From Halieaceae bacterium (GTDB lineage Bacteria; Pseudomonadota; Gammaproteobacteria; Pseudomonadales; Halieaceae): a DNA stretch of 40,191 bases. Both the position numbers and the translations under genes were made by a program. Position 1 is the stretch's first letter. Each line of letters begins with the position of its first letter. The notes beneath the pieces were generated by a model. The model was not told where the DNA came from and ran no database searches. It saw nothing but the letters and a program-made list of their open reading frames with translations. Shown one piece after another: positions 1 to 10,913 of this stretch. The stretch covers positions 21,168-61,358 of the forward strand of contig WTJR01000165.1 of NCBI GenBank assembly GCA_011524755.1, read 5' to 3'.

Positions 1-41
1 AAAGTAGCGATAAATAGTCGATACCGATGGCCAAATCCATA

Positions 42-66
42 ATTCTTGACTAAACTAGTCGGGTAT
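42..66 (+). promoter_or_regulatory. Putative IscR type-1 binding site upstream of iscR
   Basis: ATTCTTGACTAAACTAGTCGGGTAT matches the published type-1 pattern ATASYYGACTRWWWYAGTCRRSTAT at all but about two positions and lies 25 bp upstream of the iscR start codon. Confidence 0.8.
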
Positions 67-90
67 TTGAGCTATTGACGTCGTGCGCTG

Positions 91-558
91 ATGAAATTGA
101 CCACACGAGGCCGCTATGCGGTGACAGCGATGTTGGATCTCGCCATTCACGGTGGTGAGGATCCTATTACGCTGGCCGATATTTCGGCGCGTCAGGAAAT
201 CTCTCTGTCGTATCTCGAGCAACTGTTCTCCAAGCTGCGGCGGGAAGACTTAGTTCGGAGTATCAGAGGTCCGGGCGGTGGCTATCAGCTCGCGAGAGGG
301 TATGACCGAATTTTTGTTGCACAGATTATCGATGCGGTCGATGAATCGATTGACGCAACAAACTGTCAGGGCCGCGGCGACTGTAACCATGGCGAGGTCT
401 GCTTGACTCATCACCTTTGGCAGGATTTGTCAGATCAGATTCACGGTTTTCTGAGTGGCATAAGTTTAGAAGATCTGGTCAACCGTGGCGGTTACCGGAA
501 AGGCAGTTATATGGCGGGTTTGGTTGAGTCTCAGCCACTCACGCTGAGGGATATGTAG
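91..558 (+). CDS. iscR: Rrf2-family Fe-S cluster regulator IscR
   Basis: [19 protein letters not shown]-terminus; three-Cys cluster region [19 protein letters not shown]; followed by iscSUA. Confidence 0.97.
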   Translation: MKLTTRGRYAVTAMLDLAIHGGEDPITLADISARQEISLSYLEQLFSKLRREDLVRSIRGPGGGYQLARGYDRIFVAQIIDAVDESIDATNCQGRGDCNHGEVCLTHHLWQDLSDQIHGFLSGISLEDLVNRGGYRKGSYMAGLVESQPLTLRDM

Positions 559-582
559 ACCAAGCGGTCTGAGGAAAATTTT

Positions 583-1815
583 ATGGGAAAGGCAGAAGTG
601 ATCAACGTGCCAATCTATCTGGACTACCTGTCCACGACACCCGTTGACCCGCGCGTTGTCGAAGCGATGACGCAGTGTCTGTCGATGGATGGTGTGTTCG
701 GAAACCCTGCATCGCGCTCTCACCAGTATGGCTGGAAGGCGGAAGAGGCGATTGAAAATGCTCGCTGTCAGGTTGCTGAGCTGATCAATGCGGATCCTCG
801 GGAGATTGTATGGACGTCAGGTGCCACTGAGTCAGATAACTTGGCGATCAAAGGTGCTGCCCATTTCTATCAGCGCAAAGGCAAGCACATCATCACCTCG
901 AAAATAGAACATAAAGCTGTGCTTGATACCTGTCGTCAGCTCGAACGTGAGGGATTCGAGGTGACTTACCTAGAACCCAACACGGATGGTTTGACTACTC
1001 CGGAAATGATTGCGGATGCCATCCGAGAGGACACCAGTGTTGTGAGTGTTATGCACGCTAATAATGAAATTGGTGTTGTAAATGACATCGCAGGCATTGG
1101 TGAGGTGTGTCGGGAACGGGGTGTCATCTACCACGTCGATGCTGCGCAGAGCACCGGTAAGCTTCCGCTCGATATGGAGACGATGAAGGTCGACTTACTC
1201 TCCATATCAGCGCACAAAATGTACGGTCCTAAGGGTATTGGCGCCCTTTACGTTCGCCGCAAGCCACGCGTTCGAATCGAAGCTCAAATGCACGGTGGCG
1301 GTCATGAGCGCGGTATGCGATCGGGTACCCTTGCAACTCACCAGATCGTGGGTCTGGGTGAGGCGGCACGCATTGCGACAGAGGAGATGCAAGCAGAGGG
1401 TGAACGTCTGCGTGCGTTGCGTCAGCGATTCTGGGACGCCATCAACGATATCCCCGAGGTTCACATTAACGGTTCCCGCGATCACCGTTTGCCCGGTGCA
1501 CTGAACGTCAGCTTTGCCTTTGTTGAAGGTGAGTCATTGATTATGTCATTGAAAGACTTGGCGATCTCGAGTGGCTCGGCGTGTACATCGGCCAGTTTGG
1601 AACCCTCTTATGTTCTGCGAGCACTGGGGCTCAATGACGAGCTGGCACACAGCTCACTGCGATTCAGTTTCGGTCGTTTTACGACGGAAGACGACGTGGA
1701 TCGCGCCGCAATCAGTGTCCGCCACGCGGTGGACAAGTTAAGAGAACTGTCACCGCTCTGGGATATGTATCAGGACGGCATTGACCTCGACACAATTGAA
1801 TGGGCAGCGCACTAA
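583..1815 (+). CDS. iscS: Cysteine desulfurase IscS
   Basis: [18 protein letters not shown]-Lys region [18 protein letters not shown], active-site loop [21 protein letters not shown]. Confidence 0.98.
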   Translation: MGKAEVINVPIYLDYLSTTPVDPRVVEAMTQCLSMDGVFGNPASRSHQYGWKAEEAIENARCQVAELINADPREIVWTSGATESDNLAIKGAAHFYQRKGKHIITSKIEHKAVLDTCRQLEREGFEVTYLEPNTDGLTTPEMIADAIREDTSVVSVMHANNEIGVVNDIAGIGEVCRERGVIYHVDAAQSTGKLPLDMETMKVDLLSISAHKMYGPKGIGALYVRRKPRVRIEAQMHGGGHERGMRSGTLATHQIVGLGEAARIATEEMQAEGERLRALRQRFWDAINDIPEVHINGSRDHRLPGALNVSFAFVEGESLIMSLKDLAISSGSACTSASLEPSYVLRALGLNDELAHSSLRFSFGRFTTEDDVDRAAISVRHAVDKLRELSPLWDMYQDGIDLDTIEWAAH

Positions 1816-1844
1816 TCGGCGTTTAGCGCCCGAAGGAGTAGGTT

Positions 1845-2228
1845 ATGGCTTACAGCGAAAAAGTAATTGATCACTACGAAAATCCACGCAACGTCGGCAA
1901 GCTCGATGCCGATAGTGACAACGTGGGCACGGGTATGGTCGGAGCACCAGCCTGTGGCGACGTTATGCGCTTGCAGATTCAGGTGAACGATGAGGGTGTC
2001 ATCGAAGACGCCAAATTCAAGACCTATGGTTGCGGTTCTGCCATTGCGTCAAGCTCGCTTTTAACCGAGTGGGTCAAGGGCAAGAAGCTTGAGGAGGCCG
2101 AGGCGATTAAGAATACAGAGATCGCTCAGGAGTTGGCGCTTCCGCCCGTAAAAATTCACTGCTCAGTGCTAGCGGAAGACGCTATCAAAGCGGCGGTTAA
2201 AAACATCCGGGAAAAGCGGGGCGAGTAA
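1845..2228 (+). CDS. iscU: Fe-S cluster scaffold IscU
   Basis: [56 protein letters not shown]. Confidence 0.98.
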   Translation: MAYSEKVIDHYENPRNVGKLDADSDNVGTGMVGAPACGDVMRLQIQVNDEGVIEDAKFKTYGCGSAIASSSLLTEWVKGKKLEEAEAIKNTEIAQELALPPVKIHCSVLAEDAIKAAVKNIREKRGE

Positions 2229-2551
2229 TGGCCATTAGCGTCACGTCTGCGGCGGCTGAGCATGTCAGTAAACAGCTACAAGCCCGAGGTCGAGGTGAAG
2301 GCATCCGAATTGGTGTAAAAACCTCTGGCTGCTCTGGGCTTGCTTATGTCTTGGAGTTTGTCGACGTACAGGATCCAGAGGACACGCTGTTTGAGACGGA
2401 TGGTGTGCGAGTGTTTGTTGATCCCAAGAGCCTGGTCTATCTCGATGGCACGATTGTCGATTTTGCGAAAGAAGGTCTCAACGAGGGGCTAGAGTTCAGG
2501 AATCCAAATGTCGCGGGCGAATGCGGCTGCGGCGAGAGCTTCACTGTCTAA
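2228..2551 (+). CDS. iscA: A-type Fe-S carrier IscA
   Basis: [12 protein letters not shown] and C-terminal [16 protein letters not shown] overlap with iscU. Confidence 0.96.
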   Translation: MAISVTSAAAEHVSKQLQARGRGEGIRIGVKTSGCSGLAYVLEFVDVQDPEDTLFETDGVRVFVDPKSLVYLDGTIVDFAKEGLNEGLEFRNPNVAGECGCGESFTV

Positions 2552-2582
2552 GACGTCATTTAAGAAACGTTTGTGAGGTCAC

Positions 2583-3092
2583 GTGACCAACTATTTTCAG
2601 TCCTTTGATCTGACACCGAGCTTTGCCATTGACCAGGCAGCGCTCGAGGCCCGATACGAACAACTCATGGTGCTCTGCCACCCTGACAAGTTTGCAGGCG
2701 CGGCAACGTTCGAGCAGCGAGCAGCAGCCAAGCGAGCCGCTGATGTGAATGAAGCCTATGGTGTCTTGCGGCATGCCGTCAGACGAGCAGGACATTTACT
2801 TGAATTACACGGTGTCGACCTTCAGGAGCTAGAGCGTCAACCTGCGTCGCCCGATTTTCTCTTTGAGCAAATGATGCTCCGTGAGCGGGTTCAGGATTTC
2901 GACTCACTGACCAGCAGTGAAGCAAGCGCATTGGTGTCCGACATCGAATCTGCCTACAGCGAAACGCAAAATGCCTTCGTTGCGCATTATGATCGGGATG
3001 ATATCAGTGGTGCCTGTGCCAAGTGGGTTGAGTTCCACTTTCAGCAAAAGCTGCTCGATGAGTTAGTCCGGGCGCAACGTCAGGCAGCCTAA
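2583..3092 (+). CDS. hscB: Fe-S co-chaperone HscB (J-domain)
   Basis: J-domain with HPD (LCHPDKFAGAATFEQRAAAKRAADVNEAYGVL); GTG start; between iscA and hscA. Confidence 0.95.
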   Translation: MTNYFQSFDLTPSFAIDQAALEARYEQLMVLCHPDKFAGAATFEQRAAAKRAADVNEAYGVLRHAVRRAGHLLELHGVDLQELERQPASPDFLFEQMMLRERVQDFDSLTSSEASALVSDIESAYSETQNAFVAHYDRDDISGACAKWVEFHFQQKLLDELVRAQRQAA

Positions 3093-3097
3093 GAATC

Positions 3098-4954
3098 GTG
3101 TTACTTCAAATTTCGGAACCCAACAGTACTGATAACACCGCTCGCGAGCGCAAGCGGGGTCTTGGCATCGACCTAGGTACGACCAACAGTCTCGTGGCCA
3201 CGAAATCGGAGCAGGGCGTAGATGTTATTGCCGACGCCTCCGGCGCAAGACTTGTACCTTCCGTAGTGAACTTCAACGGCGACGTCACGGTCGGTGCGGC
3301 GGCACTTGAGTTGGCTGTTTCAGATGTCCGAAACACGGTTCTCTCTGCTAAGCGCTTCATGGGGAGATCTCGCGATGATCTCAGCGAGGCGCAATTACTT
3401 GGACTAGCCGCCACCGATGCGCTGGCCTTTGATACGAGCGATGGCCCGAAGACGCCGGTTGAGGTTTCCAGTGAGATCCTGCGTGCGCTAGCAACGCGAG
3501 CGCGGGACAGTCTTGAAGAGCAGGAAGAGGGCGTGGTTATTACGGTACCCGCGTATTTCGACGATAGGCAGCGGCAGGCGACACGGCAAGCGGCTGAGCT
3601 GGCCGGTCTGAACGTTCTTCGCCTGTTGAACGAACCCACGGCTGCGGCCGTTGCTTATGGACTTGACGAGACAATTGCTGAATCGAGTGTCGTGGCCGTT
3701 TACGATCTTGGCGGCGGAACGTTTGATATTTCTATCTTGCGAATGGAGCGCGGTCTTCTTCGGGTATTGGCAACCGGTGGTGACAGCGCTCTTGGTGGTG
3801 ACGACTTTGACGAAGTCATTGTTAGCTGGATGATTGATCAGTGGGGTCTTGTAGATCTCACTCGCGAACAACAAAGACGACTTACTGTCATGGCAAGAGC
3901 GATTAAAGAGCGACTGTCAGACTCATCTGAGGTAGTCATTGAGGCGTCGGGTGAGTTTGTAGATCTTGAAGACCTGCCTGTGACCCGAGAAGTCTTCGCT
4001 TCGCTCTCGGAGGGTCTCATCAACAGAACGCTGAGAGCCTGTGATCAGGCGCTTGAAGATGCTGGCGTGACGGAGGTTGCGCATGTGGTGCTGGTGGGTG
4101 GCTCAACACGCATGCCCGTCGTGCGTGATGCGGTAGCGAAACATTTTGGTCGCGAGCCACTGTGCTCCATTAACCCCGATGAGGTCGTTGCCTTGGGAGC
4201 TGCACTTCAGGCCGATATCTTGGTGGGTAATGGCGATGGTGATGAGGCTTTATTGCTTGATGTGATTCCACTGTCGTTGGGTTTGGAGACCTATGGTGGT
4301 TTGATTGAGAAAATCATCCCACGCAACTCCGTTCTGCCACTCGCGAAAGCGCAGGAATTTACGACAGCGAAAGACGGGCAAACCGGTCTCGTCGTCCACG
4401 TGCTTCAAGGGGAGCGAGAGCGTGTAGAGGATTGTCGCTCCTTGGCCCGCTTCGAGCTGAACGGCATACCCCCGATGGTCGCTGGTGCAGCCCGTATTTT
4501 AGTGACCTTCAAAGTGGACGCCGATGGTTTATTGGAGGTTTCTGCCCGGGAGGAAATTACCGGTACTGAGGCGGTATTGGTCGTAAAACCCTCGTTTGGC
4601 CTGAGCGACGACGAGGTAGCTGCCATGTTGCGCGCGAGTCAGACCAATGCGGCCGAGGATATGCAGGCAAGACAACTCAGAGAGGCGAAGGTTGAGGCGG
4701 AATCGCTACTTCATGGTTTAGCCGGTGCGCTTGACGCTGATGGTGATCTTCTCAGTGATGAGGAGCGAGCCGACCTCGAAAAAGAGGCGGGAGCGCTGGT
4801 GACCGCGCTTCAATCCGACAATACCGATACTATCCGTGCGGTCACTGACCAATTAGGTCAGGCGTCGCTGACGTTTGCTGAACGACGTATGGACCGCAGT
4901 ATTAAGAGTGCTTTGAGCGGTGTTGCCGTCTCAGAGCTGGAAGCCGAAGACTAG
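3098..4954 (+). CDS. hscA: Fe-S cluster chaperone HscA (Hsp70 family)
   Basis: GIDLGTTNSLVA, YDLGGGTFDISIL, VLVGGSTRMPVV; GTG start; operon context. Confidence 0.97.
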   Translation: MLLQISEPNSTDNTARERKRGLGIDLGTTNSLVATKSEQGVDVIADASGARLVPSVVNFNGDVTVGAAALELAVSDVRNTVLSAKRFMGRSRDDLSEAQLLGLAATDALAFDTSDGPKTPVEVSSEILRALATRARDSLEEQEEGVVITVPAYFDDRQRQATRQAAELAGLNVLRLLNEPTAAAVAYGLDETIAESSVVAVYDLGGGTFDISILRMERGLLRVLATGGDSALGGDDFDEVIVSWMIDQWGLVDLTREQQRRLTVMARAIKERLSDSSEVVIEASGEFVDLEDLPVTREVFASLSEGLINRTLRACDQALEDAGVTEVAHVVLVGGSTRMPVVRDAVAKHFGREPLCSINPDEVVALGAALQADILVGNGDGDEALLLDVIPLSLGLETYGGLIEKIIPRNSVLPLAKAQEFTTAKDGQTGLVVHVLQGERERVEDCRSLARFELNGIPPMVAGAARILVTFKVDADGLLEVSAREEITGTEAVLVVKPSFGLSDDEVAAMLRASQTNAAEDMQARQLREAKVEAESLLHGLAGALDADGDLLSDEERADLEKEAGALVTALQSDNTDTIRAVTDQLGQASLTFAERRMDRSIKSALSGVAVSELEAED

Positions 4955-4964
4955 AGACGAGCTC

Positions 4965-5303
4965 ATGCCCCAGATAATTGTTCTTCCTCATCATGAAATA
5001 TGCCCTGAGGGCGCGGCGGTAGAAGCCAGCAGCGGTGAGAGCGTCTGCGAAGTGCTGTTAGCTAATGACATAGACATCGAGCACGCCTGTGAAATGTCGT
5101 GTGCTTGCACGACCTGTCACGTCATCGTCCGGGAGGGATTTGACTCGTTAAACGAGGCAGACGAACTGGAAGAGGACTATCTCGATAAAGCGTGGGGCTT
5201 GGAGCCTGAGTCACGATTGTCGTGCCAGGCTATCGTTGGTGACGAGCCGCTCGTCGTTGAAATCCCGAAGTACACAATCAATCACGCCTCAGAGAAGCAT
5301 TAA
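4965..5303 (+). CDS. fdx: ISC-type 2Fe-2S ferredoxin
   Basis: HACEMSCACTTCHVIV and SRLSCQAIVGDEPLVVEIP. Start moved to the ATG at 4965 (MPQIIVLPHH), which removes the non-homologous 15-aa extension in the supplied ORF. Confidence 0.95.
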   Translation: MPQIIVLPHHEICPEGAAVEASSGESVCEVLLANDIDIEHACEMSCACTTCHVIVREGFDSLNEADELEEDYLDKAWGLEPESRLSCQAIVGDEPLVVEIPKYTINHASEKH

Positions 5304-5322
5304 AAAGCACACTTTTGTTGCC

Positions 5323-5351
5323 ATGACAGGCTGAGTTAAAGGCCTTATACT
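5323..5351 (+). promoter_or_regulatory. Sigma70-like promoter upstream of ndk
   Basis: ATGACA (-35-like), 17-bp spacer, TATACT (-10-like), about 72 bp upstream of the ndk start. Confidence 0.55.
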
Positions 5352-5422
5352 CCGCGCCCGACAGCGGGTAGACCCTACAGGGAGCCCGTCGATCATTACT
5401 TATTCATCATCAGGAGACATTC

Positions 5423-5848
5423 ATGTCGGTTGAACAAACGCTTTCGATCATCAAGCCCGATGCCGTTGCAAAAAACGTCACAGGTCAAATCAACTCGCGC
5501 TTTGAAGCTGCGGGACTGCAGATCGTTGCCCAAAAGATGCTTCGATTGTCTGATGAGCTTGCCGGTGGATTCTACGCCGAGCACAAAGAGCGACCTTTCT
5601 ATCCCGATCTGGTTGCGTTCATGACTTCAGGTCCCGTTGTTGTTCAGGTCCTCGAGGGAGAGGGTGCCATTCTGAAGAACCGTGAGCTCATGGGTGCCAC
5701 TAACCCAGCTGAAGCTGATGCAGGAACGATTCGTGCAGACTTTGCAAAGTCAATTGATGCTAACGCTGTTCACGGATCAGATTCACCGGCCTCGGCTGCG
5801 CGTGAAATTGCGTACTTCTTCGCTTCCAGCGACCTTTGCAGTCGATAA
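5423..5848 (+). CDS. ndk: Nucleoside diphosphate kinase
   Basis: [15 protein letters not shown] and the active-site region [17 protein letters not shown]. Confidence 0.97.
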   Translation: MSVEQTLSIIKPDAVAKNVTGQINSRFEAAGLQIVAQKMLRLSDELAGGFYAEHKERPFYPDLVAFMTSGPVVVQVLEGEGAILKNRELMGATNPAEADAGTIRADFAKSIDANAVHGSDSPASAAREIAYFFASSDLCSR

Positions 5849-5867
5849 GTAACAAAGACTGATTCGA

Positions 5868-7016
5868 ATGCCGGACGCGCTCATTGCAACAACCGCTCCG
5901 GCCAGCAAGGTCAATCTGCTGGGCATGACACGTGCCCAGCTAGAATCCTTTTTTATCGACATTGGTGAGAAGAAGTTTCGCGCTCAGCAGGTGATGAAAT
6001 GGATCCACCATCAAGGTGTGCGCGATTTTCAGGAGATGACTAATCTTGGAAAGGCGCTTCGTGATCGACTCTCCCAGACGGCAGAAATCACGCCTCCGAT
6101 TATCGACAGCCAGCAAGATTCAGCGGATGGGACCCGCAAGTGGGCCATTAAAGTTGCGGGCGGCGCGTTGGTAGAGGCTGTCCTGATCCCCGAGGGAGAT
6201 CGTGCCACCTTCTGCGTGTCGTCTCAGGTGGGCTGCAGCCTTGATTGCAAGTTTTGCTCCACGGGCAAACAGGGGTTTCAGCGCGATTTAACTGCGGCTG
6301 AAATCATTGGACAGGTGTGGTTAGCCATCGACTCCTACGACGGCTGGCAGGCCGGGAAAGGCCGCGTGGTAACCAATGTCGTGATGATGGGCATGGGTGA
6401 GCCATTGCTCAATTTTGATAACGTCGTATCGTCTATGGAGCTGATGTGTGACGACCTCGCTTATGGGCTGTCCAAGCGAAAAGTGACGCTGTCTACCTCC
6501 GGTGTCGTGCCTGCTTTGGACCAGCTTGCCGACCTGTCTGATGTCAGTTTGGCAATTTCGCTACACGCGCCCAATGATGCCATTCGCGATCAAATTGTTC
6601 CCATTAATAAGCGATACCCCATTGCCAAGCTACTGTCCTCGGCGCGTGCCTATATTGATGCGCAGACAGACAAAAAGCGGGTTGTCACTATTGAGTACAC
6701 CTTACTAGCCGGTGTTAATGATCAAGTTGAGCACGCCCGTGAGCTTGCTCAGCTACTGGATGGCTACCCCTGTAAAATTAACCTCATTCCCTTCAACGAT
6801 TTTCCTAACTCGGGCTTCAAACGTCCGAGCGGTAATGCGGTCTCTCGCTTTTGGAAAGTCTTGATGGAAGCGGGATTCATCGTCACAGTAAGGACGACAC
6901 GCGGTGACGATATCGATGCGGCTTGTGGGCAGCTTGTTGGTGAGGTGAACGACCGAACCAAACGCTCGGCTCGATATCGTGCACAATACGAAGAAATAGA
7001 CACAGTCGAGGGGTAA
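5868..7016 (+). CDS. rlmN: Dual-specificity 23S rRNA/tRNA adenine-C2 methyltransferase RlmN (radical SAM)
   Basis: Radical [50 protein letters not shown]. Confidence 0.97.
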   Translation: MPDALIATTAPASKVNLLGMTRAQLESFFIDIGEKKFRAQQVMKWIHHQGVRDFQEMTNLGKALRDRLSQTAEITPPIIDSQQDSADGTRKWAIKVAGGALVEAVLIPEGDRATFCVSSQVGCSLDCKFCSTGKQGFQRDLTAAEIIGQVWLAIDSYDGWQAGKGRVVTNVVMMGMGEPLLNFDNVVSSMELMCDDLAYGLSKRKVTLSTSGVVPALDQLADLSDVSLAISLHAPNDAIRDQIVPINKRYPIAKLLSSARAYIDAQTDKKRVVTIEYTLLAGVNDQVEHARELAQLLDGYPCKINLIPFNDFPNSGFKRPSGNAVSRFWKVLMEAGFIVTVRTTRGDDIDAACGQLVGEVNDRTKRSARYRAQYEEIDTVEG

Positions 7017-7024
7017 GTATCCCT

Positions 7025-7786
7025 GTGAAACATCTTTGCTCATTGGTGATTACTGCTTTTCTTGCGGGCTGCGTTGTTGAGACCAGCGGTCCGGAGCCGG
7101 CGCCAGTCGACCCAGCGCAGGCACTAGAGCAGCGTGTGAGTCTTGCCCGTCAATACATTGGTGCCGGCGATTGGGAAAACGCCAAACGTAATCTGGAGCT
7201 GGCGGCAGCAATTGATGCTGACAATGCTGATGTACTCGAGGCGTTTGCACTGGTTTATCAAAGTACAGGCGAGTTCGAACTCGCCGAGTCCAATTTCAAA
7301 GAAGCGCTTGATGCCGGTGCCGGATCGCGGGCACGCAACAATTACGCGGCATTTTTATACGCGCAGGGTCGTTACCTCGAGGCGGCAGCGGCTTTTCGTG
7401 AAGTGACCACGGATACGTTGTACAGCGGGAGGCCAAGAGCATTCGTGAATCTCGGATTGGCCTTGCTGCAGACTCAGGAGACCCCCGAGGCAAAGTCTGC
7501 ATTCAGTCGAGCCCTACTAATGGAGCCTCGAAACAGCACAGCACTTCTTGAACTAACTCAAATCGAACTCACCGAGGGTGATGTAGCGGCCGCGAGTGGG
7601 TATTATGAGCGGTACAGAGCGGGCACGCGAAGACAGACAGCGCGTGCACTGATTCTTGGTGTGGAAATTGCGCGTCTTAATGGCGATGCAAATATGGAGG
7701 CCAGTAATATGCTGGCACTGCGCAATTTATACGCCGAAACGCCGATTTATAAGGCGTGGACAGCTGCCCAAAAGGAGCAGCGTTAA
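7025..7786 (+). CDS. pilW: Type IV pilus biogenesis/stability lipoprotein PilW/PilF (TPR)
   Basis: Lipobox-like FLAGC near the N-terminus, TPR repeats, conserved position after rlmN; GTG start. Confidence 0.85.
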   Translation: MKHLCSLVITAFLAGCVVETSGPEPAPVDPAQALEQRVSLARQYIGAGDWENAKRNLELAAAIDADNADVLEAFALVYQSTGEFELAESNFKEALDAGAGSRARNNYAAFLYAQGRYLEAAAAFREVTTDTLYSGRPRAFVNLGLALLQTQETPEAKSAFSRALLMEPRNSTALLELTQIELTEGDVAAASGYYERYRAGTRRQTARALILGVEIARLNGDANMEASNMLALRNLYAETPIYKAWTAAQKEQR

Positions 7787-7816
7787 TACGATAAGAACAA
7801 TGTAGGGGAACTCTCA

Positions 7817-8944
7817 ATGAGTCAGGCTTCACCCATCAAGCGCCGCAAGAGCCGTCAGATTATGGTTGGCACTGTGCCAGTGGGTGGTGACGCCCCGATC
7901 AGTGTTCAAAGTATGACTAATACCGAAACGCGTGATGTCGACGCTACTCTGGCGCAAATCAACGCCATCGCTGAGGCGGGCGCCGATATCGTGAGAGTGT
8001 CAGTGCCCAGCATGGACGCGGCTGAAGCTTTCAAGTTAATCCGCCAGCAGTCACCGGTACCACTCGTTGCCGACATTCATTTTGATCACAAGATTGCACT
8101 CAAAGTGGCTGAGTACGGTGTCGATTGTCTGCGAATTAACCCGGGCAATATCGGCAAAGAGCAAAAAGTTCGTGAAGTCATTGCTGCCTGCAAGGACAAG
8201 GGAATTCCCATTCGCATCGGTGTAAACGCCGGTTCGCTCGGAAAAGAGTTGATGCGAAAGTATCCCGAACCCACGTCAGAAGCATTGATCGAGTCTGCGC
8301 TGAAAAACGTCGATATTCTCGATCGCCATAACTTCCCGGACTTCAAGGTCAGTGTGAAGGCGTCCGAGGTCTTTATGGCCGTGGCGGCCTATCGCGGTCT
8401 AGCGCAGCAAATTGAACAGCCGTTGCACCTGGGCATCACTGAGGCGGGGGCTCTCCGCGGCGGGACCGTCAAGTCAGCCGTTGGTCTGGGCATGCTTCTT
8501 ATGGAAGGTATCGGGGATACCATGAGGGTCTCGCTGGCTGCTGACCCAGTTGAAGAGGTTAAGGTCGGCTTTGAGATCCTGAAAAGCCTGAAATTGCGTA
8601 CAAACGGTATTAATTTTGTCGCATGTCCCAGTTGTTCGCGCCAAAACTTTGATGTTATCGGTACAATGAACGAACTGGAGCGGCGATTGGAAGATATCCG
8701 GACGCCTATGGATGTGGCCGTTATTGGCTGCATCGTGAACGGACCGGGAGAAGCAAAGGAAGCTGACGTCGGTTTGACCGGGGCAACCCCCAGTAATTTG
8801 ATTTACCTCGATGGCGAACCTGATCACAAAGTGAGCAACACTGATTTCGTTGATCACTTGGAGTCTGTCATCCGTAAGCGAGCCGAGAACCTGGAAGCCC
8901 AGCGTGCTCGAGAAGAAGCTGAGATTATTTCCAGCAGTCACTAG
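7817..8944 (+). CDS. ispG: 4-hydroxy-3-methylbut-2-en-1-yl diphosphate synthase IspG/GcpE
   Basis: [57 protein letters not shown]. Confidence 0.97.
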   Translation: MSQASPIKRRKSRQIMVGTVPVGGDAPISVQSMTNTETRDVDATLAQINAIAEAGADIVRVSVPSMDAAEAFKLIRQQSPVPLVADIHFDHKIALKVAEYGVDCLRINPGNIGKEQKVREVIAACKDKGIPIRIGVNAGSLGKELMRKYPEPTSEALIESALKNVDILDRHNFPDFKVSVKASEVFMAVAAYRGLAQQIEQPLHLGITEAGALRGGTVKSAVGLGMLLMEGIGDTMRVSLAADPVEEVKVGFEILKSLKLRTNGINFVACPSCSRQNFDVIGTMNELERRLEDIRTPMDVAVIGCIVNGPGEAKEADVGLTGATPSNLIYLDGEPDHKVSNTDFVDHLESVIRKRAENLEAQRAREEAEIISSSH

Positions 8945-8956
8945 GACAAACAGTTA

Positions 8957-10237
8957 ATGAGTCAGTACCGCGCTATTCGGGGAATGGTTGATGTTCTACC
9001 CGATGAGACACCGTTGTGGCAGATGCTGGAGCAAACTGCCCGTGATGTGTTGGCGGCGCACGGTTATGCCGAGATTCGCACCCCGATTGTTGAAAGTACG
9101 GAGTTATTTGCTCGGTCCATTGGTGAAGTGACCGACATTGTCGAGAAAGAGATGTATTCGTTTCCCGACAGGAATGACGAGAGTCTATCGCTGCGACCTG
9201 AAGGTACCGCGAGCACAGTTCGTGCGGCTGTTCAGCACAACCTAGTTCAATCGCCCCAGCGTGTCTGGTACATGGGTCCCATGTTCCGCTATGAGCGTCC
9301 GCAGAAAGGTCGGCAGCGCCAGTTTCATCAACTGGGCGTAGAGACGTTTGGTGTAGCGGGCCCGGAGCAAGATGCAGAGCTGTTACTGATGTGCCGACAG
9401 TGGTGGACGCGACTTGGCATCAACGACGTTTTGACCCTTGAGCTGAATACCATTGGAAGTCCCGAGGCGCGCGCTTCGTACAAAGCCGCATTAACGGACT
9501 ACCTCCGGGACCATTTTGATTCTTTGGATGAGGACAGTCAGCGCCGTTTGGACACCAATCCGTTACGGATTCTGGATAGTAAGTCGGCGACCACCCAGGC
9601 CATCCTGGACGATGCTCCCTCTATGGCGGAGTACTTGGATGAAGAATCCCAGCAACATCACGAACGACTGTGTCAGCTGCTGGATATGGCTGGATTGAAC
9701 TACACCCTCAATCCTCGTTTAGTTCGCGGGCTCGATTATTACAACAAGACAGTCTTTGAGTGGACAACCGACAAGCTGGGAGCACAGGCAACCGTCTGCG
9801 GTGGTGGGCGTTACGACATGATGGTGAGTCAGTTTGGTGGCAAAGCAACACCTGCGTCAGGGTTTGCAGCGGGACTGGAGCGTCTTGTCCTACTCATGCA
9901 AACGCTCAATCTTGATGCGATTGCTGCGCCCGATCTCTACATTGTGAGTTCTGACGAAAATGCCTTTGGCCAAGCGATGCTCGAGGCGGATAGAATACGC
10001 GCTGAATTTCCCGGGCTTGGTGTTGTCCAACACCTGGGCGGTGGCAGCTTCAAAAGCCAGTTTAAGCGAGCTGATAAAAGTGGTGCCGCATGGGCCATGG
10101 TGTTTGGTGCAGAGGAGATGGTCTCCGGCAAGGTGACCTTGAAACCTCTTCGGGCTAATGAAGAGCAAATGACTCTCTCGCGAGAGGAGTTGGATGTGTT
10201 TTTGGGTCAGTTGGAACAGCTGACGAATGAGTATTGA
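8957..10237 (+). CDS. hisS: Histidyl-tRNA synthetase
   Basis: IRGMVDVLPDETPLW, MFRYERPQKGRQRQFHQLGVE, VRGLDYYNKTVFEW. Confidence 0.97.
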   Translation: MSQYRAIRGMVDVLPDETPLWQMLEQTARDVLAAHGYAEIRTPIVESTELFARSIGEVTDIVEKEMYSFPDRNDESLSLRPEGTASTVRAAVQHNLVQSPQRVWYMGPMFRYERPQKGRQRQFHQLGVETFGVAGPEQDAELLLMCRQWWTRLGINDVLTLELNTIGSPEARASYKAALTDYLRDHFDSLDEDSQRRLDTNPLRILDSKSATTQAILDDAPSMAEYLDEESQQHHERLCQLLDMAGLNYTLNPRLVRGLDYYNKTVFEWTTDKLGAQATVCGGGRYDMMVSQFGGKATPASGFAAGLERLVLLMQTLNLDAIAAPDLYIVSSDENAFGQAMLEADRIRAEFPGLGVVQHLGGGSFKSQFKRADKSGAAWAMVFGAEEMVSGKVTLKPLRANEEQMTLSREELDVFLGQLEQLTNEY

Positions 10238-10247
10238 GGAGTAGGTA

Positions 10248-10913
10248 GTGGCTGATCATCTTCAAGAAGAAGAGCAGTTAGAGGCAATTTCCCAGTGGTG
10301 GCAGGAGAACCGTACGTCGGTCATTGCCGCCGTCGTGCTGACTTTGGGGGGCACCGTTGGCTGGTCGCAGTATGAGGGCTACACCAGCGAGAAGGCGGTC
10401 GCCGCGGCGAATACTTACGATGGCCTTTTACAGGAAAGAGAATCAGGTGAGTCTGCTGAAGAGCTGGCACTGATCAGTGCTGGCTTGCGAGAGACCCATG
10501 ACGGCGAGGCCTTCGCGGAGTTTGCCTCGCTACAGGTGGCTGCAGCGGCTGTGGAAGCGGGTGATTTGGTATTGGCTCGTGCTGAGCTTGAGTCGGTCAT
10601 GGCAACTGTAGAGTTAGATTCAACCTTGGGGCAGCTAGTGCAGTTGAGACTGGCTCGTGTCATGGCAGCCTCAGGTGACGAAGCTGCGGCAGTAGCGATT
10701 CTTGAGCAGGGCAGCAGTTCGTTTCCTGCAAGCTATGCGCAGGCGCTTGGTGATATCCATCTGGCGGCAGGAAGAGAGTCGGAGGCGTTGTTGGCTTATC
10801 AGTCGGCCCAGACCGAATCATTGGCGCTTGGCGGACAGCTCGGTCTTGTAGATCTCAAAGTGAGCGGACTATCGCTTCGCGATGCTGAAGATTCAATCGA
10901 GGATTCACAGTAA
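10248..10913 (+). CDS. yfgM: YfgM-family TPR membrane protein (ancillary SecYEG translocon subunit)
   Basis: EEQLEAISQWWQENRTSVIAAVVLTLGGTVGWSQYEGY single-TM N-terminus with TPR-like C-terminus; located between hisS and bamB. Confidence 0.85.
   Translation: MADHLQEEEQLEAISQWWQENRTSVIAAVVLTLGGTVGWSQYEGYTSEKAVAAANTYDGLLQERESGESAEELALISAGLRETHDGEAFAEFASLQVAAAAVEAGDLVLARAELESVMATVELDSTLGQLVQLRLARVMAASGDEAAAVAILEQGSSSFPASYAQALGDIHLAAGRESEALLAYQSAQTESLALGGQLGLVDLKVSGLSLRDAEDSIEDSQ

Noticed and set aside
3106-3639. 177-aa minus-strand ORF within hscA
   Set aside because: Antisense shadow of a well-supported gene, with Ser/Arg-rich low-complexity composition typical of reverse-strand artefacts.
4920-4964. 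15-codon upstream extension of fdx overlapping hscA
   Set aside because: Not ferredoxin-like; ATG at 4965 gives the conserved N-terminus.
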